Below, piece by piece: positions 1 to 7,213 of a stretch of DNA of 64,000 bases. Where the stretch lies: positions 1 to 64,000 of the forward strand of contig DAIRCS010000002.1 of NCBI GenBank assembly GCA_036796555.1. The letters are read 5' to 3'. Within the stretch, counting starts at the first letter, position 1. Every line of letters begins with the position of its first letter. Under the pieces are notes generated by a model. It saw only the letters and a program-made list of their open reading frames with translations. It did not search any database and was not told the origin of the DNA. Both the position numbers and the translations under genes were made by a program. The DNA comes from JAJXWB01 sp036796555. Its GTDB lineage: Bacteria > Pseudomonadota > Alphaproteobacteria > Rhizobiales > Beijerinckiaceae.

Positions 1-1
1 G

Positions 2-505
2 GCCATGCTCGACGTGCACCTCGTCCCCCCGTTCCGCATCCTGCGCGCCGCGTCCGAGCCGATCCGCATTCTCGCCAAGAAGGATGCGGAAGCCGGCCGG
101 GAGGTATTCCGCAAGGTCGTGAACATCTCGTCCATCGCGGGCCTGTACGGCAATGCGGGCCAGGTGAGCTATTCCTCGGCCAAGGCCGCCCTCGTCGGCA
201 TGACGCGCACGCTCTGCAAGGAATGGGGACGCTACAAGGTCAACGTCAATTGCGTCGCCTTCGGCCTGATCAAGACGCGGCTGACCCAGGCGATCGAGAC
301 CGAGCAGAAGACGATCGACGTCCAGGGCCGCGCGATCAAGGTCGGCGTGCAGCCGCAACTGCTGGCGACGCTGGAGCGCATGGTGCCGCTCGGGCGCGCC
401 GGCACGCCCGAAGAAGCCGCCGACGCCGTCTATCTGTTCTGCGCGCCGGAATCCAACTACATCAGCGGGCAGGTGCTCGTCTGCGGCGGCGGCGTGCTGA
501 TGTGA
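2..505 (+). CDS. SDR-family oxidoreductase, 5' end outside window
   Basis: C-terminal 167 residues of a classical short-chain dehydrogenase/reductase; the Rossmann nucleotide-binding half lies upstream of the window. Counting from the first Met in the window, the catalytic Ser is in NISSIAG (residues 40-46) and the Tyr-x-x-x-Lys pair is Y56/K60 in YSSAKAA. The substrate loop has VNCVAFGLIKTRL and the protein ends with the FabG-like YISGQVLVCGGG. The frame is open to the first base, so the apparent ATG at base 5 is internal. Its substrate cannot be told. It points toward the LysR gene, so it belongs to an operon lying mostly to the left. Confidence 0.85.
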   Translation, partial: AMLDVHLVPPFRILRAASEPIRILAKKDAEAGREVFRKVVNISSIAGLYGNAGQVSYSSAKAALVGMTRTLCKEWGRYKVNVNCVAFGLIKTRLTQAIETEQKTIDVQGRAIKVGVQPQLLATLERMVPLGRAGTPEEAADAVYLFCAPESNYISGQVLVCGGGVLM

Positions 506-633
506 GGGACGGACGGGCCTGACGCGGAGCGGAGGACGTCGGGCCGGTCGTCCTGCTGTTCGACAGCGTCTTCGTGGATCAGGCGAAAGCCATCGCCGCC
601 GCGACGCCACGAAGCCGGATAGCCTGCGTCGTG

Positions 634-1629
634 TCACTCGGCCGCCGGCGCAAGCTCGGTCGGCCGGCGCTCGTACCGGCTCTGCTCCTTTGCATCGAGC
701 AGGCGCACGCCGCGCCATTCGCCGGAATTCACGAGGCGCGTCGCCGTGTCCTGGATCTCGCGCGCGACCGCCGACGCCGCCGGCGACAGCAGGTTGGCGG
801 AGATCGAATGCAGGTAGTTCCGCCGGGTAATGCGGGCGTCCGAGATCGCCAGCGCCCGCCAGCTCTTGCTGCGCGCGCCTTCGAGCTGCAGAGCCGACAT
901 CGGTTTGATCGTGGCGCCGATGCCGTCGTGAACGCAGCTCATCAGCAGAGAGAGCGAGTCGATCTCGGCGACGACATGCGGCTTCAGATCGCGGCGCTCG
1001 AATTCCGCGACGACGCGCCGGCGCAGCCCGTGCGTGCTCGTCGGCAAGATCAGGGGAAGCTCGGCCACCTCGGCGACAGTCATGCTCGTGCGATGGGCGG
1101 ACGCATAAGGACTGCTCTCGGGAAAAAGCACGAACAATTCCTCCTCCAGCAAGGCCGTCGCATCGAGCTTGGAGGAAACGTCGTTCGAAAAGAGGATGGC
1201 GAGGTCGAGCTGGCCGAGCCGCATCATCTGCGCGATGTGCCCGCTCATGCCTTCGACGACGTTGAGAAGAATGCCGGGATATTGTTCGCGGATCGCCTTC
1301 ATCAGCGGCAGCCCGATCGCCAGGACCGTCGTCGCGGGCAGGCCCACCGACACCATGCCCTGGATCGCGCCTGCGTCTTGCCGCGCGATCGAAAGCGCCT
1401 GGTCGATCTGGCGAAGAACGAATAATGCGTGATGGTAGAGGGCGAGTCCGTTCTCGGTGGGCGTAACGCCGCGCGAAGAGCGCTGCAGCAACGGTTTGCC
1501 GACCTCGTCCTCCAGCTTGGCGATCTGCTGGCTGAGCGCGGGCTGCGCGATGAAGAGACAGCGCGACGCCTTCGACAGGCTGCCGCTTTCCACGATCTGG
1601 GCGAAATAGCGCAATTGGCGCAGGTCCAT
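634..1629 (-). CDS. LysR-family transcriptional regulator
   Basis: 331-residue LysR-type regulator: winged-helix DNA-binding domain at residues 1-60 (MDLRQLRYFAQIVESGS, then AQPALSQQIAKLEDEVG) followed by a LysR substrate-binding domain to about residue 300. ATG at 1629 is chosen because GGGAGGAG lies about 10 bases upstream; an in-frame TTG at 1638 sits right against that site. It is divergent from the aldehyde dehydrogenase at 1757, with 127 bases between, the usual arrangement for a regulator of the neighbouring catabolic operon. The inducer is unknown; the control of the 1757-17929 run is inferred from position only. Confidence 0.9.
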   Translation of the reverse strand: MDLRQLRYFAQIVESGSLSKASRCLFIAQPALSQQIAKLEDEVGKPLLQRSSRGVTPTENGLALYHHALFVLRQIDQALSIARQDAGAIQGMVSVGLPATTVLAIGLPLMKAIREQYPGILLNVVEGMSGHIAQMMRLGQLDLAILFSNDVSSKLDATALLEEELFVLFPESSPYASAHRTSMTVAEVAELPLILPTSTHGLRRRVVAEFERRDLKPHVVAEIDSLSLLMSCVHDGIGATIKPMSALQLEGARSKSWRALAISDARITRRNYLHSISANLLSPAASAVAREIQDTATRLVNSGEWRGVRLLDAKEQSRYERRPTELAPAAE

Positions 1630-1756
1630 CGCCCGCAACTCCTCCCATGCGCCGGCTATATGCGGCGCTTATGGCCGCCAATCCAATTCCCTATTTTTGC
1701 TTATGTCAAACGGGCGCTAATGATCGAAGCAAGAAAGAATGCCAGGGAGGCGGTGA

Positions 1757-3211
1757 ATGGCGCAGGACGCCGCGCAACGCGCGCCGGTGCAGGACTCGCC
1801 GTCGGCGAGACTGCTGATCGCCGGCGCGTGGGCGGAGGGCGCGAACGCCGTCGACGTTCCCGACAAGTTCAGCCTTACGCCCTTCATGCAGGCGCAACTG
1901 CCGTCGCGCGAGCAGGTCAGCCGCTGCGTGGATGCGGCGGCCGCCGCCTACGCGGCGAGCGCGCTGGGGCCGCACGACCGCGGCGCGATCCTGGATCGCG
2001 CGGCCGGGCGCATCGAAGAGCGCGCGGCTGAATTCGTCGAGATATTGGTGCGCGAAGCCGGCTTTCCCCGACGGGATGCGCTAGGGGAGCTGCAGCGTTG
2101 CGCCGTCACCTTCCGGCTCTCGGCGGAAGAGGCGCGTCGCTTCGCCGGCGAAGTGGTCCCGATCGAGGGCGCGGCCCGGCAGCAGGGGCGCCTCGGCTTC
2201 ACCCTGCGCGTGCCGCTCGGCGTCGTCTGCGCGATCACGCCGTTCAACGCGCCCCTCAACACCGTCGCGCACAAGGTCGGGCCCGCGCTGGCGGCGGGCA
2301 ATGCCGTGATCCTCAAGCCGTCGCTGCATACGCCGATGAGTTCGTGCCTCATGGCGGAATGCTTGATCGACGCCGGCCTGCCGCCGGGGCTCATGTCGGT
2401 GCTGCATGGCGACGGAGATGTCGCGCAATGGCTGCTCGAGGAGCCGGCGGTGAATTTCTACGCCTTCACCGGTTCGACCCACGTCGGCCGGATCATTCAG
2501 AAGAGCGCCGGCTTGCGGCGCACGCAGATGGAGCTCGGCTCGATATCGCACTGTATTCTGTGCGATGACGCGGATCTGGACGCCGCGCTGCCAAAAGTCG
2601 TCAACGCCAGCTATCGCAAGGCGGGCCAGGTCTGCACGTCGATCCAGGTTCTGCTCGTGCAGCGCGCGCTGGTCGGCGAGGTCGAGCGCCGGCTCGCGCA
2701 GCTCGTCGCGGCCCTGCCTTGCGGCGACCCCGCCGACGACAGGACCGTGGTCGGTCCGGTCATCAGCCTGGAAGCGGCCGAGCGCATCGAAAGCTGGATC
2801 GAGGCCGCCGTCGTCAGGGGCGCGCGAAAGCTGGCTGGCGGCGCGCGCAGGGGCGCGGTCGTGGCGCCGACGTTGCTCGCTGACGTCGATCCCGCGACGC
2901 CGCTGGGCTGTCAGGAAGTTTTCGGACCTGTTCTTTGCATCGCGCCCTTCGACACGATCGACGAGGCCTTCGCCCGGGTGAATGATACGCCCTATGGGCT
3001 GGCGGCCGGCATTTTCACCCAGCGGATCGATACGGCGCTGCGCGCCGCGCGCGAACTTCATGTCGGCGGCGTCCATGTCAACGAAACCCCGAGTTCGCGC
3101 GTGGACGTGATGCCCTACGGCGGCTCGAAGGACAGCGGATTCGGCCGCGAGGGGCCGCATTACGCGGTTCGCGAAATGAGCGAGGAACGCATGGTCACCA
3201 TTCTGGCCTGA
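1757..3211 (+). CDS. NAD(P)-dependent aldehyde dehydrogenase
   Basis: 484 residues, full length for the aldehyde dehydrogenase superfamily, which oxidises aldehydes to carboxylates. Visible motifs: ITPFNAPLN (cofactor/substrate entry, about residue 160), FTGSTHVGR (Rossmann loop, about 237), and the catalytic Cys in KAGQVCTS (about 294). The catalytic Glu motif reads MELGSISHC instead of the usual ELGG-x-xP, a modest deviation. GGGAGGCGGTGA lies just before the ATG. It is the first gene of the run and is followed after 32 bases by a thiamine-diphosphate enzyme, so a plausible role is to oxidise the aldehyde released by that decarboxylase. Confidence 0.9.
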   Translation: MAQDAAQRAPVQDSPSARLLIAGAWAEGANAVDVPDKFSLTPFMQAQLPSREQVSRCVDAAAAAYAASALGPHDRGAILDRAAGRIEERAAEFVEILVREAGFPRRDALGELQRCAVTFRLSAEEARRFAGEVVPIEGAARQQGRLGFTLRVPLGVVCAITPFNAPLNTVAHKVGPALAAGNAVILKPSLHTPMSSCLMAECLIDAGLPPGLMSVLHGDGDVAQWLLEEPAVNFYAFTGSTHVGRIIQKSAGLRRTQMELGSISHCILCDDADLDAALPKVVNASYRKAGQVCTSIQVLLVQRALVGEVERRLAQLVAALPCGDPADDRTVVGPVISLEAAERIESWIEAAVVRGARKLAGGARRGAVVAPTLLADVDPATPLGCQEVFGPVLCIAPFDTIDEAFARVNDTPYGLAAGIFTQRIDTALRAARELHVGGVHVNETPSSRVDVMPYGGSKDSGFGREGPHYAVREMSEERMVTILA

Positions 3212-3243
3212 GCGCCGGATGGAGCGGAGGCGGGTGACGAGGA

Positions 3244-5034
3244 ATGAGCAGGATGAAGGGCGGCGAGCTGATCGCCGAATATCTGGTCAGGCAAAAGACG
3301 CCGTTCGTCTTCGGCGTCTGTGGCCACGGCAATGTCGGAATTCTCGACGCGCTCTATCAGGTGCGCGACAAGGTCGCCCTGATCTCGCCGCGCCACGAGC
3401 AGGCGGCGGGCCATATGGCCGACGCGTATTTTCGCGTCAGGCATTCGCCGGTGGCGACGCTGACGTCGACCGGCCCGGGTTCCGCGAACATCGTCATGCC
3501 TTGCGTGACCGCGATTTCGGATTCCTCCGCTTTCCTTGCGATCACCGCCAACGTGCCGACGTCGCAGGCCAATCGGGCGCCTTTCCAGGAACTCTACGCG
3601 CACAATCAGGCTGACTTCGCGCAGGTGTTGCGGCCCGTGGTGAAGCGATCGTTCCAGCCGAGCCGCGTCGAGATGCTGCCGCTGGCGCTCCGGCAGGCCT
3701 ACGACACGATGCTGACGGGCCGGCCGGGGCCCGTAAATCTCGACATTCCCTACAACGTCTTTCAGGAAGAGGCCGAGGTCGAAATTCCTGCGCCCTCGCA
3801 CACGTATGGCTCGCACCGGCCGGGCGCCAGCGATGCGGATCTGAAGGCTGCGGTCGAGCTTCTCGCACAGGCCAGGCGGCCGGTCTTCTTCATCGGGCAG
3901 GGCACGACCCTGTCGGAAGCGGGCCCGGAGATCACGGAGCTGCAGCAGCGCTGGGGCATTCCCGTGATCACCTCGCCCAACGGCATGGGGCTCGTGCCGC
4001 CGGGCGATCCCCTGACGCTCGGTTTCATCGGCCGCAACGGCGCCTATCCCGCGAACCAGGCGGGGCGCTTCGCCGATCTGGTGCTCTGCATCGGCACGCG
4101 CTTCGACGACCGATCGTCGTCAAGCTGGCGTCCGGGATATTCCTGGAACTTCCCGCACACGAAATTGCTGCAGGTCGACATCGACCCGCTCGAGCTCGGC
4201 CGCAACTATCCGCCGACGCTCGGCGTGATCGCCGACGCCAGGACATTTGCGGCGCAGCTCATCGCGGCGTTGTCGAAGCGCGGCGACGTGACGCGCGAAA
4301 ATTTCGCCGGCTGGCGCGCCGAGGTCGCGAAATGGCGGGCGGAATGGGAAGCCTTCGTGCGCCCGAATTTTTCCGCCGTCACGACGCCGATCCGTCCCGA
4401 ATATGTCGTCGGCGCGCTGATCGACGTTCTCCCCGAAGACGTGATCCTGTCGCTCGATTCCGGCGTGCACCACAACTGGTTCATGCAGTTCTGGCAGCCG
4501 AAGCGCGCGCAGAGCATGCTCAACAGCTGGGGCTATTCGTCGATGGGGTTCGGCGTCTGCGGCGTTCTCGGCGCGCAACTCGCCGCGCCCGAGCGCACCT
4601 GCGTCGCGGTCGTGGGCGACGGCGGCTTCATGATGGCGCCGCATGTCGTCGCGACCGCGGTCGAATACAATCTGCCCTGCATCTGGATCGTCTGGAACAA
4701 TTTCGCCTGGGGCGCGATCCGCGACATCCAGTACGGCATGTTCGACGGCCGCGAATACGGCACCGCTTTCTACAAGGGCAACCAGGGACCGGGCGGCGAA
4801 CGCTACAATCCCGATTTCGCGGCATGGGCCCGCGCCTGCGGCGCGGACGGCGTGACGGTCACGCGCAGCGAGGACCTGCGCGGCGCCGTCGAAACGGCGG
4901 TGAGGAAGCGCCGTCCCTGCGTCATCGATCTGCACGTCGATTCCGAGGTGCGGCCGCCGTCCACGGGAACGTGGGAGCTGCCGCCCATTCCCTTGAAGGA
5001 GCCCGTGTTCGGCAAGCCCCATCGCGCGGGTTGA
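3244..5034 (+). CDS. Thiamine-diphosphate-dependent decarboxylase/acetolactate synthase-like enzyme
   Basis: 596 residues with the three-domain layout of the acetolactate synthase/benzoylformate decarboxylase family. The N-terminal Pyr domain carries the activating Glu (E52 in RHEQAAGHMADAY), then a central domain (about 190-330), then the C-terminal PP domain with the ThDP/Mg motif VVGDGGFMM ... WNNFAWG. GGAATG sits before the start. These enzymes cleave or ligate 2-oxo acids; sequence alone does not separate decarboxylase from synthase. The adjacent aldehyde dehydrogenase favours a 2-oxo acid to aldehyde to acid route. It is not obviously the biosynthetic IlvB, since no IlvN small subunit follows. 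Confidence 0.88.
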   Translation: MSRMKGGELIAEYLVRQKTPFVFGVCGHGNVGILDALYQVRDKVALISPRHEQAAGHMADAYFRVRHSPVATLTSTGPGSANIVMPCVTAISDSSAFLAITANVPTSQANRAPFQELYAHNQADFAQVLRPVVKRSFQPSRVEMLPLALRQAYDTMLTGRPGPVNLDIPYNVFQEEAEVEIPAPSHTYGSHRPGASDADLKAAVELLAQARRPVFFIGQGTTLSEAGPEITELQQRWGIPVITSPNGMGLVPPGDPLTLGFIGRNGAYPANQAGRFADLVLCIGTRFDDRSSSSWRPGYSWNFPHTKLLQVDIDPLELGRNYPPTLGVIADARTFAAQLIAALSKRGDVTRENFAGWRAEVAKWRAEWEAFVRPNFSAVTTPIRPEYVVGALIDVLPEDVILSLDSGVHHNWFMQFWQPKRAQSMLNSWGYSSMGFGVCGVLGAQLAAPERTCVAVVGDGGFMMAPHVVATAVEYNLPCIWIVWNNFAWGAIRDIQYGMFDGREYGTAFYKGNQGPGGERYNPDFAAWARACGADGVTVTRSEDLRGAVETAVRKRRPCVIDLHVDSEVRPPSTGTWELPPIPLKEPVFGKPHRAG

Positions 5035-5061
5035 CAACAACAGCAACGGGAGGAGAGCGCC

Positions 5062-6300
5062 ATGACCAAGTTCGAGTGCAGCAAGAGGAAGATGCTGGGC
5101 GGCGTCGCCGGCGCGATCATGCTCGCAGCCGCTGCATTGGCGAGCGGCGCTTCGGCGCAGGACACGGGACCGGTGAAAATCGGGCTGATCTATTCCAAGC
5201 AGGGACCGGGCGCTTCGATCGGCCAGTTCCTCCAGCGCGGCAGCGAGCTCGCCGCAGAGCAGGCCGGCATGAAGGCGCTGGGCCGTCCGATCGAGCTGAT
5301 CTGGCTGGACGAGGCCGGCCCCGAAGGCTCGCAGCAGAACATGCAGCGGCTGATCGACGAGAACAAGGTCGTCGCGATCGTCGGCGGAAACTACAGCAAT
5401 TCCGCGCTCGCGATGATGGGCGTCGCCAATCGCGCGAAGATCCCGTTGATCCTTCCCGGCGCCGCGGCGCGGGAAATCACGGGCAAGGACTGCAGCCGCT
5501 ACACGTTCCGCACACAGGCGACCGTGCCGGTGCAGATCAACGGCCTGCTGCCCTATGTTCAGCAGATCGGCAAGAAGGTCTATTTCATCACGCCTTCCTA
5601 CGCCTTCGGCCAGGACATCGTGAAATCCGCGCGCGACGGCCTTCCCGCCATCGGCGCGACCGAGATCGGCAGCGACCAGGTGCCGATCAATACGGCCGAC
5701 TATTCGTCCTTCATCCTGAAGATTCGTCAGGCGAAGCCTGATGTCGTGATCGGCGGCCTCGTCGGCGGAGATCTCTCGAACTTCCTGAAACAGTGGAACG
5801 AAATGGGGATGAAGGACAAGGCGCCTTACGCCGCCGTGGCCGTCACCGACACCGACTTCTGGGACGTCGGGCCGCAGGCGTCGACCGGCATTTTCATCAA
5901 GCCCTGGTATTACGCCAATCCGAAGAACACGCCGGCCGAGAAGAAGATGATCGAGGACTTCCAGAAAAAATACGGCCAGCCGCCGTCCGACAAGAGCTGG
6001 TCCGGCTGGATCGCCATGCGCGCGCTGCTCGAGTCGATCGAAGCGGCGAAGTCCACCAAGCCGCAGGACATCGTGACCGCGCTCGAGAAGTGGAAGAACA
6101 CGGAAGGCCCGTTCCCGTTCTACTTCCGCGAATGGGACCACCAGCTCGTGCGGCCGGCGGTCATCGTCAAGGTCAAGGCCAACATCACGGACAAATGGGA
6201 CTTCATGGACTTCCTGAAGGACACGTCCGATACGCCGGCCGAGACCGAGAAAGCCTTCGGGACGAAAGAGCAGGTCGGTTGCAACATGCCGGCTCTCTGA
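5062..6300 (+). CDS. ABC transporter substrate-binding protein (Liv/peripla_BP_6 type)
   Basis: 412 residues with a Sec signal peptide (positively charged start, hydrophobic stretch 11-27, likely cleavage after GASA near residue 33). The mature part begins VKIGLIYSKQGPGAS, the typical opening of the branched-chain amino-acid receptor family; VGGNYSNSALAMMGVANRAKIP is the hinge-side motif. A strong site, GGGAGGAG, precedes the ATG. The family binds amino acids but also many aromatic and carboxylic acids, so leucine binding should not be assumed. It is followed by its permease 43 bases downstream and feeds the importer encoded at 6344-9780. Confidence 0.9.
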   Translation: MTKFECSKRKMLGGVAGAIMLAAAALASGASAQDTGPVKIGLIYSKQGPGASIGQFLQRGSELAAEQAGMKALGRPIELIWLDEAGPEGSQQNMQRLIDENKVVAIVGGNYSNSALAMMGVANRAKIPLILPGAAAREITGKDCSRYTFRTQATVPVQINGLLPYVQQIGKKVYFITPSYAFGQDIVKSARDGLPAIGATEIGSDQVPINTADYSSFILKIRQAKPDVVIGGLVGGDLSNFLKQWNEMGMKDKAPYAAVAVTDTDFWDVGPQASTGIFIKPWYYANPKNTPAEKKMIEDFQKKYGQPPSDKSWSGWIAMRALLESIEAAKSTKPQDIVTALEKWKNTEGPFPFYFREWDHQLVRPAVIVKVKANITDKWDFMDFLKDTSDTPAETEKAFGTKEQVGCNMPAL

Positions 6301-6343
6301 GCCGGCGCTTGCGACCGTCGCGGCGCGCGGCGGAAGAAAAGAC

Positions 6344-7213
6344 ATGCTCGACATACTGGTCTCGCAAACCGCCAACGGCCTCGTGCTGGGGTTTATCTAC
6401 GTCCTGATCGCCGTCGGTCTCTCGATCACCTTCGGCCTTCTCGGCGTCATCAACTTCGCGCACGGCGCGTTCTTCGCGCTGGGCGCCTATTTCGGATGGC
6501 AATTGTTCCGCTGGTTCGGCTGGAGCGCGGTGATCTTCGCGCCGCTGCTGGTCGGCCTCGTGGGCATGGCGCTGGAGGCGACGCTGATCCGCCGCCTCTA
6601 CGGCAAGGAGCCGCTGCTCAGCCTGGTCGTCACCTTCGCGCTCGCGCTGCTGATCGAGGCGCTGATCCGCGTGATCTGGGGCGCCGACGGCAAGCCCTTC
6701 AATCCGCCGCCGTTCCTGGCCGGTATCATCGAAGTCGGCCCGCTGCTCATCACCAAATATCGCGCCGCGGTTCTCGGCGTCACGGTCGCGACCTTGCTGA
6801 GCCTCTGGGCGTTCCTCGCCTGGACGCCGTATGGACGCGTGCTGCGCGCCGGCAGCCGCGATCCCGAGATGGTCGAACTGCTCGGCGTCAACCTGCCGCG
6901 CGTTCTCAACGCCGTCTTCGGCCTCGGCTGCGCGCTCGCGGCGATAGCCGGCGTTCTCGCGGCGCCGCTGTGGACCGTCTCGCCGTCCATGTCCGCGAGC
7001 GCGGTCATGCCGGCCTTCGTGGTCGTGGCCATCGGCGGCCTCGGCTCCTTCCTCGGCGCGGTCGTCGCCGGCCTCGCCGTTGGCGTCGTCACGGCCTTGA
7101 CCATCCAGTTCTGGCCCGAGGCCTCCGCCGGCGCCATGTACGCGTTGATGTTCGCGGTCATGCTCCTGCGCCCGCGCGGCCTGTTCGGCGAAAAATGGGA
7201 GCGGTTCGAGTGA
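6344..7213 (+). CDS. ABC transporter permease, LivH type
   Basis: 289-residue integral membrane permease of the LivH family, about eight hydrophobic segments. The opening (NGLVLGFIYVLIAVGLSITFG) and the LGVINFAHGAF motif near residue 40 are diagnostic. The cytoplasmic EAA-like loop lies around GVNLPRVLNAVFGLGC, and the end has RPRGLFGEKWERFE. Partner of the preceding binding protein. Its stop (7211-7213) overlaps the GTG start of the next gene by four bases (GTGA), so the two membrane subunits are translationally coupled. Confidence 0.92.
   Translation: MLDILVSQTANGLVLGFIYVLIAVGLSITFGLLGVINFAHGAFFALGAYFGWQLFRWFGWSAVIFAPLLVGLVGMALEATLIRRLYGKEPLLSLVVTFALALLIEALIRVIWGADGKPFNPPPFLAGIIEVGPLLITKYRAAVLGVTVATLLSLWAFLAWTPYGRVLRAGSRDPEMVELLGVNLPRVLNAVFGLGCALAAIAGVLAAPLWTVSPSMSASAVMPAFVVVAIGGLGSFLGAVVAGLAVGVVTALTIQFWPEASAGAMYALMFAVMLLRPRGLFGEKWERFE

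Noticed and set aside
1639..1756. Specific LysR T-N11-A operator in the LysR/aldehyde dehydrogenase gap
   Set aside because: Several loose matches exist (for example around CTTATG repeats) but none is symmetrical enough to prefer.
3244..5034. Assignment as biosynthetic acetolactate synthase (IlvB)
   Set aside because: No IlvN regulatory subunit or ilv/leu neighbour; context is catabolic.
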